Positions 11,930 through 22,551 of a DNA stretch of 64,000 nucleotides are shown here, in pieces (the first letter of the stretch is position 1; every line of letters starts with the position of its first letter). A program made the position numbers and the translations under genes. Below the pieces are notes generated by a model that was given only the letters and a program-made list of their open reading frames with translations, made no database searches and was not told where the DNA came from. Source of the DNA: Ptychodera flava (lineage: Eukaryota; Hemichordata; Enteropneusta; Ptychoderidae). The stretch lies in the NCBI RefSeq assembly GCF_041260155.1, contig NC_091930.1, forward strand, positions 3,328,907-3,392,906, written 5' to 3'.

Positions 11930-12492
11930 AAACCAATCACGTTGTACTTGTTATGTTATCTTTATTTATTAAAGTGTCATGTGTGGACTTATATAATGCC
12001 ACACCCAGCCCCTAGGGCTTACAAGACACTGGAGTAATACAGTTCTTTAAGTTATGAATAAATAAGCGTAAACATGCTTAAACATTATACATAAATTCGT
12101 TTCTCTTACAAAAAGCATTACTTACAAAGTTTGCTAGGTCTGCAGGCATGACTTTCATTAAAAATTCTAGATTTTCTTCGTCGCCCTTTATATCAAAATG
12201 TGGGGATATTTCCCTTGCTTTTGAAAACAAAGACTCTCGAAGTTCACGATACAATCCACAATGAAAAAGAAAATGTATCTCATCTTCAACTGCGTCTTTA
12301 CAGAAATCGCATATTCTTTCCTCCCTATCTATATTTAAAAATCTACCTGTTTCAATTTTTAAAGGAAGAATACCTAGTCTGAATTGCGCTAAAAGTGATC
12401 TTTTACAACGTGACAAATTACCTGTAAAGTAATTTTCCAGACCATAATGTTTCTTGAATGTAATGTATGTTTTTAACTTAGGTTTGTACTAC
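11930..12492 (-). mobile_element. 5'-truncated LINE, 3' end with RT C-terminal zinc-binding region
   Basis: On the minus strand, 12492-12078 encodes the end of a non-LTR retrotransposon ORF2: KPKLKTYITFKKHYGLENY, LSRCKRSLLAQFRLGILPLK, then ETGRF, ERICDFC and VEDEIHFLFHC. The C-x2-C...H-x4-C cluster preceded by 'R-G-LPL--ETGR' is typical of the zinc-binding tail downstream of many animal LINE reverse transcriptases. The frame ends at 12078 and is followed by a short 3' UTR with the stem-loop-like phrase 'agccctaggggctgggtg' and AATAAA-rich sequence toward 11940. Upstream of about 12492 the frame meets a stop, so the RT core is missing. A related 3' tail occurs at 52440-52500. Confidence 0.75.
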
Positions 12493-14033
12493 TTCGAAAA
12501 ATCATGTTGACAAGCGCATGCGCAGTGTGAAACTTGTTACAGCCTGCATCACAATAGTCTTGCTGCTGAGCGATATGTACGCAGTCGATAAACAGTACAG
12601 TGAGATCGAAACAGAGGTATGCGCCCTCAGCATGGTTGCGTATGTCGCCTTTTCATTTGCTTGCCCTCTTTTTCTGTCAGTGCACACCTATTAAGTCTGT
12701 TTATTGATGCAACGATCGTAAACACAGTGAGTGCGCATGCTTGTATCCGGTGTGTGACCCTCGGCCTTTATTTTCATCCTCGACCATAGCGTGATATTTA
12801 ACGCTATCGTTGCAACTTCTGACCATCAGTCTGAACTAGAATTGGTTCGTTGAAAATCACACGGCAGTGTTTTCCATTGCCTCTGCTTTGTGTGTCAGCG
12901 CGACCAAGGGCGAAGACCTATAAAATAATTATTTTTCGAGAAAGACATGTTGAAAATATAATCAAAAGTGACAGTGTCATTTTACTTGACACAATATTGA
13001 AAGAACAGCTTTGTATCGAGGTCTACTGCTGGCAAGGTAAGTCTTATTCTGAACAAGTGGTAAGTTTTGGCTTCAGCCCCATGCAGGTTTCCATGGTTAT
13101 GGTTATGGGCATTACTTTTTCGTTGCCGTTCAATCATCTAACATCTTTGTACAGACCAATTGGGTATGAGGTTTTCGGTAATCTAGATTTTCCCGAGTCC
13201 GCAGGCTTATCGCAATCAGTGTGGGAATTGTAGGCTGCGACAAATGTGTACAACAGGTGAGGATTTATTGCCCGACCGGTGTTTTAAACACAGCGCCTTT
13301 ATTTATATTTGTTTACTTTTTTTAAAAATTTGTCGTGTTTGATTTATCAAATTGTCTCAAGATATTATTTAATGCTTGATCATAACACTTTCTAGTTCTC
13401 TCCTTTAGATGGAGCTCGCCGTCACATAACATTCTGACACCTAAGCGGGTCTACGCCCTAGCCTTTTCCAACTTTTGCGTTCATTGTTACGTCTTAAGAG
13501 TTGCAAAAGAAAATAAAGTAGCTAAGGGCACGATGCAAACAGGGCCAGTTAAAACAGAAAGGTGGAAAGGATTCCGCTTTTCGAAGTATTGAATACTGCT
13601 TGACCTTATTTCGACTGTGGTTCTTGTTAAGTACTGGATAGTCTTTTGTGTCCCCATGAATGAATGCATGGCGAAGACGACATGAAAGCACTCTATTGTA
13701 TGACCCGATGAGTTCGTCCGGCAATTTTTTGGCGGGGGTGTGCTGCTCGTATTCCTGAATATGAACCGCTTTGAAATCTCTGTTTTGATGTTTACTGACC
13801 GTGCTCTTATAAACTTACCGCATTTTGAGCCAATGCTTTGTTCCCTGTGTCGAAGATCGCCGTAAAGAAAGTAGATAAAAGTGAGGTATAAATCGAGTTC
13901 TCGAGTCACACGTAGCTGCCACCCCAGCCCCCGGTGCAACTTGCACTGACTTACACGTCTCACTTCATACAATCGAGAGCGCATCACTTTTACCTTGTAC
14001 TGCTCGGTCATTTTATCAAAGTTTATCGCCGCC
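12493..14033. other. Gap before the GT-B/NHL gene; probable promoter and 5' leader at the right edge
   Basis: No supported gene. The long minus-strand ORF 13487-14113 is antisense to the first coding exon and has no family resemblance. The last few hundred bases before 14034 probably hold the promoter and 5' UTR of the gene that starts there, but no TATA box or initiator can be assigned with confidence. Confidence 0.35.
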
Positions 14034-14341
14034 ATGTTGAGTACATCAGATCGTAGTCCGAGGGAAACTACGGATGCTGACATTGACAGCGATGTCAGTG
14101 ACGATGAATACAATGATAGTGATCGTCAGCGAATGGCTGCTGAGACGGACGCCGCCATTGCAGACGTTCGTGCCATGCCCCCGTCTGCATTTGCCACCGG
14201 TCACCTGCCCGACGTTGTCGACGATGAAGTCACGCCTGATGAAGACCATCGTAGAGAAACAGCTAGCAGTACCGGCAGTAGAAATACATTTGAGTCTAAA
14301 TGCACCACCCCACCTGAGGCTGAAAAAGAGGCCAAGTTGAA
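14034..14341 (+). CDS. GT-B/TRADD-N-like/NHL gene, exon 1: acidic N-terminus
   Basis: The start codon sits in a textbook context (GCCGCCATGT at 14034). The exon encodes about 102 residues, beginning MLSTSDRSPRETTDAD. It is strongly acidic and low-complexity (SDVSDDEYNDSD, VVDDEVTPDEDH), so probably disordered. It ends in a consensus donor (TTGAA|GTAAGT at 14341/14342) in phase 2, which matches the acceptor before the next exon (cgcatag|G at 16492/16493), giving AA+G = Lys with the frame open into the GT-B exon. I infer it is the first coding exon of that gene; the only direct proof would be a transcript. If the join is wrong, this would be the first exon of an unrelated gene. Confidence 0.6.
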
Positions 14342-16492
14342 GTAAGTGTGCAAATCACAACGTATGCTAAAATAAATGAATAATGGTCAGCCCCACCGTT
14401 TGTTGAACCGCCAACAAAAGTACACAACCGAATGTTTGAATGTAATCACTCGTGCATCACGTCATGCATGTTTGTGATCCAAGGACAATAGTGAAACCTG
14501 GTTCAATACGAGTTGTTTACACTCAGGCTAAAATCGTAATACCTAATTGTGTGCTATAAACGACAAACTATGTATATACGTTTGAGAACCTTTACTGTTT
14601 TCAACACTTTGCAATAGGTGTCCTACCCAACATGATTCGTGAGGCTTTGTCTATCCGACATGACAGATCACGGGGACCGGTCAACCAAACTGATTGGAAT
14701 GACAATATCATGTTCTCAATATAAAAGGTTATGCACATCGTTATTTACGAGCAACTGCAAAGATGTGAACAGCTTTTTTGCAGAGTAAATTAAATTAATA
14801 TTCCAAAAATATCATGCTCAATACATAAATTTTATTTATATTGACAGAAGCTAAATAGTGACAATGGAAGATAGAGTCAAATCATGCATAAAAAAGCGGG
14901 AAAGCATCGGGTTACTTTATTACTTTTGTCCAACGATTTAATATAATGATTTAGAGCTCACGATGGCAACTACGACGGGACATGGCCTTGCAGTCCGAAC
15001 TCTTACTTTATCTATAGCTACAAAACTTGGGATAATGATATCAGAAATGGAGAGGATGGCATGATTCAATCTTTAAAGAACGAGTAGAAGACAACTTTAG
15101 CGAGCTCACCCCTCCATAAAAAAACAGTAGAACATTATATTTCTGTGTCCCACATTGATATTATCATGGCCGGATTCTCCACCATGCACTCTTCAAATAT
15201 CAGTGTAGGTTAAAGAATAGGTAATTTGTAAAGCTGTAATAAATTTATACTTTGTTATATCATACGTCACTGATTCCTAAGCAATTTGGGGACATCGTCG
15301 CACCCATGTTGTTTGAAAGAATTATTGCTCAAGTTTTTTTCTTTCCTGGAAACAAAATTCATTGTCTTCTTGTTAAATCTCACGTAAAAGTCGATTACTT
15401 TGATTAAGTCGCTTGAAAAAGAAATATACTCCAATGTGCATACTGAAATGTCCATATAGATGACACATTACAAAGTTCTTTATGTCACACTAACATTCAT
15501 ATATACCTTCAAGCTTGCATTCATTCGATGTGCACAATTGTTTGATATCCGCCACAGTAAAATTCGATCTATTCAGCCTGTTTTGAATTCGAAAAATATT
15601 ATACTACAAAATACTCATATGTATTCTATACTCAAAAAAGCATATTTATTCTAAGGCTATCAGGGTATCACTATCGAATCATGTTTTGTTTCGCTAAATT
15701 GTATACATTTCAACAAATTTAAAATATGAAACATTTCGAAGTCTCAGCAATTTTCGTTAAGATATTCCGTAAACGTAAAAACCACCATATCAATAGCATC
15801 TTGATGTGGTCGCCCTTCATTAAACCATACTACCCGTCATAACTCCCCCATGTTGCTATCAATTATGGGTAACCTATAGCTTACAGCAGATTTTATCAAT
15901 AAATTTTGTCTCCCCGAGTCTTATAATGCGCAAGCAGTCTTTGATCACTAAAAGTTACTCACCATGCCAGAACCAACATCAGCAAAAGTTATGATTCATT
16001 GTAATGACCTAATGGGAAAATTTAAAAGGGGTGCCCTTACTCAAAGTCAAATCTTTCCATACTGACTATCGTACTACCTACGTACCAACCCGACTACCCA
16101 CCCACCCACCAATCTACCCATCCACCTACCTACCTGCCTGTCTGCCTACCTACCCACCTACCCATGCACTTCAGCAAAATTGTGCCTACCTGTGCATAGT
16201 GCGTTAACAAAAGGTGCTGGTTGCAATGGCATTCACTGGATTGACTACAGCATTGTGAGCATTATGTAAATCTGTGTTAGCATAAATATACTAGTATTGT
16301 ACGGCGTAATTTTTCATGGATAATGCTCGTGATACGTTCAGATAGCAGAACATATTGATTACACTTTATTCTAACCTTACATGCACAATGTGCTTTAGAG
16401 TAACTACTTGCTAATGACAAACTAAGTTTTGTTTTTGACGTTAAAGGTAATTCACAACATTAATCACTGTCAATTGTTACTATTTCGCATAG
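14342..16492. other. Intron 1 of the GT-B/NHL gene (inferred)
   Basis: About 2.15 kb without a supported ORF. It contains a CCTA/CCCA-rich simple tract at about 16070-16165. It ends in the acceptor 'actatttcgcatag'. Confidence 0.45.
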
Positions 16493-17771
16493 GAAGAATA
16501 TGGGAAACAAGGCCTTGATTGTTAGCTATAGCTGGGGGAGTTCAATTAAAGGCGGGGTGACCGATTCAGTTCATCTGTTATCACGCTTACTACGTGAATT
16601 TGGAATGTCAGTTTACTGTACCACATTACGAGCTACGGAAGAAGAAATCAAGGAAGCCAGAGAATATGGAGTCGAGCTCATACCCCCATCACCAATTCGA
16701 AAATTCAAGGTCAGAGGTGAAACACCTGATGCTGATTGGCTTTATCGCCACAAAAATTACTTTTCTGATTTGAAAGATTTGGCCAATGTCAGATTCGTTT
16801 TTGGAATTGGAATGGTAACATCCGAGGCTGCCTTCGAAATCGAACGAGACGTCTTCCCCAGAGCAGCATTCTACTTGATAAACCTGTACGACAGTGATCT
16901 TATAACCCCTGTTATTGCGGATTGTGTTCATTCGGAGCTTGAGTTTCGTCGAGAAGAGTTGTTGAAAGAAGGCCAGGATGCCAACTCTGTCTTTTCTGTC
17001 GGAGGCAGTGTCTTTAGGAAATACAAAAAGCTGTATCGCTCAGCGGACAAAAAAATAAAACACGACAGATTATCACCAATGGTGGATGAAGAGAACTTCA
17101 AGCTTCCTTCTCCAGAACCTCTCGACGAAGATGAAAACTTCCAAATCTTGTCCCTGTTCCAAGAGCACGAACTTGGCAACCTTAAAAGCGACAGTGTTAT
17201 AGTAAAGGCTATGAATTCTGTTGCAGACTTATTTTATAATCACAGAAGATCACCGCCAACATGGAAAATTCTCGGAGTTCCAAAGCGATGTGAATCCGAC
17301 CTTCTGGACCGTTTAAATCTACACTCCAAATTAGATGTCGTACTTGCTCGAATGCCTTCAGACAAACGTCTTAAAGACGAGCTTTGTCAGTGCCATCTCG
17401 TTCTTGTTCCACCATCTTCTGACCATTACGTCAATTTAACGCTTGCATCCATGTGTGCTGCTGTACCAATAATTATTCCCTGGAGATCTCAGAGCCACGA
17501 GCTAATTCAGCGACATCTTCGTCGTCATGAAATTTGGCTCGTTGTCGACATGAGTGAGGCTGAACCGCTAAGAGAAGGTATCATGAGATACCTATGCAAC
17601 TACAAGGTCGCCCTGAAAAAGGCCAAGGACATTAGGAATGATGTGCGGAATCAAGTTAGGCAGGAGTTGGAAAACATCAACGACACTTTCTTTGAAGTGG
17701 TTAAAGAAGACGCGGATGTCATACACGGACTTATCTTACAAAGACAGAAGTCACCGGGGAAAAGCAACAAG
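16493..17771 (+). CDS. GT-B/TRADD-N-like/NHL gene, exon 2: GT-B glycosyltransferase-like domain
   Basis: The frame runs through KKNMGNKALIVSYSWG. The N-terminal half begins with a Rossmann strand (KALIVSYSWG) and a glycine loop plus helix (IKGGVTDSVHLLSRLLREFG), as in GT4-type GT-B enzymes. The C-terminal half has the nucleotide-sugar fold pattern: MPSDKRLKDELCQCHLVLVP, then HYVNLTLASMCAAVPIIIP. In active GT4 enzymes the last stretch carries E-x7-E; here these positions are Asp (codon 17421, residue about 413) and Ala (17445, residue about 421), so catalysis is doubtful. Exon 2 ends AAG|GTATTT, phase 0. The open frame continues to TGA at 17808-17810, so an unspliced or alternatively terminated GT-B-only product of about 540 aa is possible. 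Confidence 0.7.
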
Positions 17772-18144
17772 GTATTTACAATTCTCCTTGTTTCCCTTTC
17801 ACAATCATGAAAAATCTTGGTGATTGATTACTGGGGAGTTTAATTGTTTCCTTAGGCATTGATGTGGGCTAAAAGAGTGAAATATCAAATAAACTTTCTG
17901 CAGCTGTTTGTGTTTTTATTGTACATTTAGGTGCTATGCTGATGATTTTCTGTTACTTTAACATCCAGTGGCATTTTTTATGTAATACTTGTATCTGTTC
18001 ATCGCATTTCATTTCAATATCGTTCAATCTGTCACTATATATATATATATTTTGAGCTTCTGTCGTTGAGGGCATAATGCATCATATCTCGGGAAAATAT
18101 ACAGGAATGTGAAGGAAAGTTGACCGTTAATTGTTATTTTACAG

Positions 18145-18229
18145 ATAATGAAGACGATAAGAAAACGAAGGAATGACGAAGGAGTCTAGCAAAAGCTCAA
18201 GAAAAGGAAATGGCAGGGACGAGATCCAG
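18145..18229 (+). pseudogene. GT-B/TRADD-N-like/NHL gene, exon 3 with in-frame TAG
   Basis: An 85-bp exon between the acceptor 'ttgttattttacag' and the donor CCAG|GTACCG. Entering in phase 0 and leaving in phase 1, it links exon 2 to exon 4 exactly. Read that way it begins IMKTIRKRRNDEGV, hits TAG at 18187-18189 (codon about 544), and continues QKLKKRKWQGRDPG into exon 4. The other two frames also contain stops. The residues on both sides are basic and lysine-rich, like a linker. The TAG could be a recent nonsense change (CAG to TAG is one step), an assembly error, readthrough, or a sign that exons 4-7 form a separate gene starting at 18395. The exon borders are good, the interpretation open. 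Confidence 0.45.
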
Positions 18230-18389
18230 GTACCGGTACACTTGAAATTTCACATTCGTTACTCTTGATTATGAATTTCTGACCAAATCTATATTTAATG
18301 TATGATTATCGTTGTTGTATCGTGAAAAGGCGCCTCAACGTGAATACTACTCACATAACTATTATGTAATTTCTATCTTACCTTTGCAG

Positions 18390-18776
18390 GTGTAATGAAA
18401 GTGAAGGTACAAGTGAGTGAAGTTGTTCCAGAGAGTGGAAGAACGGTTGAGGAGGTTGAGAGAGGTTTCTATGAAAGTCAGGAAGTCAAGGAGAAGACTG
18501 AGGAAGTTGGTCAGATGCTTGATGGGCAGCGTGATGGCATGAAAGTGAAGGATATTGGTCATGAAAGTATTTCCTATACAATGGCGTGCCAATCGCTAGA
18601 TGCACTGGAATGCCTAATGAGGAAATATGAGAATGGGAAAATACAGGATCTGATGGAAGATGAATTCCTATCTGATAAACTCCTGGATAAAATTGGGGCG
18701 TATTACCTAGCGATTGATGTAACAATCGACTATGAGGAGTATTTGATGTGCAGGAAGGAGCTAATCCAGATGTATG
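18390..18776 (+). CDS. GT-B/TRADD-N-like/NHL gene, exon 4: TRADD-N-like domain
   Basis: Flanked by acceptor 'cttacctttgcag' and donor TATG|GTGAGC, with phase 1 at both ends. After a charged segment (EEVERGFYESQEVKEKTEEV) comes SLDALECLMRKYENGK, then EDEFLSDKLLDKIGAYYLAI, then IDYEEYLMCRKELI. The pattern Leu-x-x-Tyr-x-x-Gly-Lys/Arg, a helix with alternating Leu, then a beta strand, then E-x-C-x-x-x-Leu resembles the N-terminal domain of the adaptor TRADD and the TRADD-N-like domains attached to invertebrate STAND/NACHT proteins. An adaptor or oligomerisation role in signalling is inferred from that resemblance, which I judged by eye. If exon 3 does not join in frame, ATG at 18395 could start a shorter protein lacking the GT-B part. 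Confidence 0.6.
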
Positions 18777-20047
18777 GTGAGCAGTTATTTTTAACATAAG
18801 GTGTCTGCATTCTTACACGGAAAACATATACCTTATAATATTACCGTGTCTATAGAGGGCAGGCAACAACTACTTGCAATGCGTCTGTTTGATGGTCATG
18901 TTTGGGCCTTGAAACGGCAAGTGTTTACGTCTGGGATGCACGTGATATCTCAATATTCTATGTTATTCATCCATCCGAATAGGGCATAAGATCAAAGAAC
19001 CAGCTAGCTTAGTTTCCAGCTTGCTACGCGTCTTCCTTACTATACGGAAGGATAATATGATACAAAATTCTGCAGTCTTTTCTGATTTATTTTCACACCT
19101 AGGCCTTTTGTAGAGAGCATTCACTGGGATCGGATGGTATATAAGCGTTTTGAATTTAGCCCTCTAAAATATAACTACATCTTTGTTTACAGGAACACAT
19201 CACTAGTAATTCTGTATATTACCGCTCCATAAATGAGCTGAACAGGTGTTCAAAATTGTTGTTCTGTTGCGTAAATCTTTGCTTAGTCTGCGGCCATGTT
19301 ATACGGAGACGACGTCAACTCAGAAGACGGATGTTGTCGCTGCTTTTTAAAAGACGCGTCAACACTTCAAAGTAACACGACTGAAAATCAAATTACCTCA
19401 CTTTGGGTTATATTAAATTCGAAAATGCTTTTTAACCTTTTCTTGCCCGTATTTCACCTAAGGAAACTCTAAAGCTAGTACCCTTCATAATAAAATACTA
19501 ATCATAGGACATTAACGAACGGAGAATGACAAACAGATTGTACATTATTTCAAAATATACAAGAATTGGAAATTGCCGGAACTCGTAGTGGTAACGGTTT
19601 GGTAAAATCAAAGCTTTTGATTTCGGAGATCATATATAACTCGGAAGTGTTTTTAAACTCAATAACCTAACATAACAATAAAGCTAGTAACTTCAATGAT
19701 CTAATTTGACAGACATACTGTATATTATTTCAAATATACAACAATTCGAAATTGCCGCCCCTCTTAGAGGTAACTGTTCGGGAAAAACCAGCAGTTTCAA
19801 CTGTCTCTAAATCGCCCTTTCCTGTCGCCCCTCCAAATATTACCTTTATCAACTGGGTAAAAAGTATTTTCCACCCATACCATTTTTTCATTTATCATTT
19901 CTGTTTTGTAATCATTCTAACTCCGTCGGGTAAATCTGTTTTTTGTCGAGAATGCAAGTATGTTTGTGTGCCTGTTTGGAGTACCTTACTTTCATGCTGT
20001 AATGTTTCTACCATTCACATCTTTTTGAACGTTTTCTTTCATTAAAG

Positions 20048-20335
20048 GGGAACCCGTGAATGATGGTCAACAGGAACGGGATATTCAATCTATGGGAGAA
20101 AGCCATGAGTCAGAAACCTCGCAAGAGAAGATTGACGGTTCAGCCAGAAGAGTGAATAGAGCCAGATACCTCCTGAAGTCGTTCGAGAAGGAGGGCGGTA
20201 AAGTGACGGAGAACCAGATAAATATGCTTGACCAACTTTTGAAAGAAAAGGAAGAGAAGAGACAGTTAGTGCATAAGCGGTCTCTGCAAGCATCTTGGGT
20301 GGAAGAAATTGTCCATGGGGAGCATATTCAAAGAG
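20048..20335 (+). CDS. GT-B/TRADD-N-like/NHL gene, exon 5: helical repeat 1
   Basis: Acceptor 'gttttctttcattaaag', donor AGAG|GTGCCA, phase 1 at both ends, frame open throughout. It encodes about 96 charged, helix-prone residues: an acidic/polar start (EPVNDGQQERDIQSMGESHE) and then RARYLLKSFEKEGGKVTENQ followed by a Lys/Glu-rich helix ending HGEHIQRG. The stretch L-K-S-F-E-K-E-G-G-K-V-T-E is echoed in exon 6, suggesting the two exons arose by duplication. No named domain recognised. Confidence 0.65.
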
Positions 20336-20613
20336 GTGCCAAATATAACTTATAATATTTCTTTCAGGTTGACTATTTTAATTGAATAAATGCGATTACA
20401 ATTTTCCAATCTCACATATGGATATATGACATACATCTTTTTTTACTTGGGCACAATTGCTCCCAGTCAAATATCACTATACTCAAGATTCAGGCTGGCT
20501 TGATACTTTCAACCACTTGTGATGGTACATTAACAGGCGAGTGAAGTGTCAAGTAAGCCTGTTAAACATTTGAAAAGTATTATGTGAACCTTTTTATTTT
20601 ATTTTCTTCTCAG

Positions 20614-21006
20614 GGTCTTCTGGCATATTACGACTGCACGACTCCGACTTACATCAACTGACTGAAGACCAGATCACCGAATTGAATGAAGGTCTCAAGT
20701 CTGAGATTGCCAAACAAACTCATGATGGCAGAGTGGCGAGGGCAATGCATAGAGAACGTGGACGCGGAAGGGATATATTGAGATCATCTCTGGTCGAAGG
20801 AAAGAAAGTAACCGAACGAGAATTCAACCCTCTTTTTAGTGAGTTTATTCAAGTAAAGACAGACATGCGAGAGCTGGAGACAAATCGGCCCGAGGCAACG
20901 ATTAAAAACGAGAAGCTATTGGCTGATGTTGAGGCTATTGTACAAGACGCCGATATCGCTGAAGAAATGAAAGAGCTATACATTGAAAAAAGAAGGATTG
21001 ACAAGG
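20614..21006 (+). CDS. GT-B/TRADD-N-like/NHL gene, exon 6: helical repeat 2
   Basis: Acceptor 'ttattttcttctcag', donor AAGG|GTAAGT (consensus), phase 1 at both ends. It encodes about 131 mostly helical residues; the core RDILRSSLVEGKKVTEREFN parallels RYLLKSFEKEGGKVTENQIN of exon 5. It ends EEMKELYIEKRRIDKG. No known domain recognised; probably a helical bundle or coiled coil between the TRADD-N-like domain and the propeller. Confidence 0.65.
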
Positions 21007-21754
21007 GTAAGTTGCACTCTGACCCCTTGCCATAGATTCATTAGTAGATATTAATGAAGGTACACTTTCAATACAATTTGAAACAGGACTACTCTGAAGA
21101 AACTTACATGCGTTTCATGGAGAAAAATTACATCACGAATTGAAGATGGCTCTTTCAGTTTCTCTTGAATGCAATGTGTTGGGAAAAGTATACTTTACAT
21201 GATTATCAGGTGTTCAGGCTCATCGGACAATCTCTTTGTTTGCAATGTTTTGACCGGTATTAATGCTTCTTTATATCAAATTTGTGACTTTTGAAATGAA
21301 AAGTCGAATTCCTTCATATTTTGAAGTGAGTTTCAATATGAGTACCTAGCAATTAAAATGCACTATATCCAGTCAGAGCGAATGATATATCTACCCAAAC
21401 GTAAGCAACAAAAACAAACCTATAGCAGAAAAGGAAAGAGTGCATGTACTCATGCCTAGGTCATTGATGTCTAACTTTTAGAACAATTAGTTTTGATGTA
21501 ATCTTTTTTTAGAAAAGTTGAAATTCAATATCTCTAGAGCTAAAACATAGAACGCAGCCTCAGTTTTAAATGGTAAACAAGAAATTTGCTTGTCGTAATT
21601 TTCTGGCCTCTGCTTTCTTTATTGTGATCTTTAATTTTCCTTATTGATTATCAATTAAAGATAATACTTTACTGTAGCATGACAAAATGAGACGTACACA
21701 AGTCATTTTTGCCTTCAGTTTTTGTGTTACCTTTGACCCAATTTCTTATTATAG

Positions 21755-22551
21755 GGATTCCAATTCAAAATACTGTCCGGAAGATATCGCGATATGGTAA
21801 TGGTCCAGGAGAAGTCTGTAGACCATGGGCATTGGTTATAAATAAGAATGGAGAGGTAGTTGTTTGTGACAAAGGACCCGATGAAGGACCCGTTGACCAG
21901 CCTGGCAGCGTGAAGACCATAGCACCGGACACTGCTCAAGTTCTATCAATTATAACATTTCACTGCTTACCGGAAACGTTCAGGCCAACAGGAGTAGCAA
22001 TAGATGATCAGGGTGTGTACTACATTGCAGACGACGGCAACCAATGCATTGTAGTGTGCGATGCTCTGGGAAAATTCGAACAAACTATAGACTTAGGAGA
22101 AGTGAGTTCGCCTGAGATATGCCTTGGTCAAGGCAATGATATTTTCGTAGCAGATTATAATGGACATGTGATGAAATACAACAAATCTGGCCAAAAGATA
22201 GCGACTAGGGAGCTTACTTCGCCCTGGTCTCCGACGATGAATAGTAAAAACCAACTCTTAGTGTCAGGCAGTAGTGATGGATGTGTCTATGTTTTAGACG
22301 ATGATCTTAAGATATTGTACACATTTGGAGAGGAGGAACTGACTGAGCCAATGGGGCTCAGTGTCGATGCGATGGGAGAGAATGTTTACGTAGCAAATTA
22401 TTCCTCAGTGGCGGTCTTCAGTGCACAGGGTGAGCATTTAAAATATGTTAAAGTTGAGGGCATCCCTGAAAAATTAGCAGTATTTGCAGATGGTAGAATT
22501 GTTTACGTTGATTCTAGTGATTCCAACGAGTTGTGTCTGAAGGTTATTTAA
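21755..22551 (+). CDS. GT-B/TRADD-N-like/NHL gene, last exon: NHL-type beta-propeller
   Basis: Acceptor 'ttcttattatag' in phase 1, stop TAA at 22549-22551, about 264 residues. Repeated blade motifs are visible: RPWALVINKNGEVVVCD, RPTGVAIDDQGVYYIADDGN, SPEICLGQGNDIFVADYNGH, SPTMNSKNQLLVSGSSDG, EPMGLSVDAMGENVYVANYS and a final IPEKLAVFADGRIVYVDSS. The pattern 'P-x-G(hydrophobic)-hydrophobic-x-D-x-x-G-x-hydrophobic-x-hydrophobic-A-D' is that of NHL repeats; six blades fit a closed propeller. In TRIM and other proteins such propellers bind RNA or protein, so this is the likely sensing or binding end. AATAAA signals at 22738-22743 and 22766-22771 fit the 3' end of the transcript. Confidence 0.75.

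Noticed and set aside
13487..14113. 208-aa minus-strand ORF
   Set aside because: Partly antisense to exon 1 of the GT-B gene; no recognisable domain and no start context.
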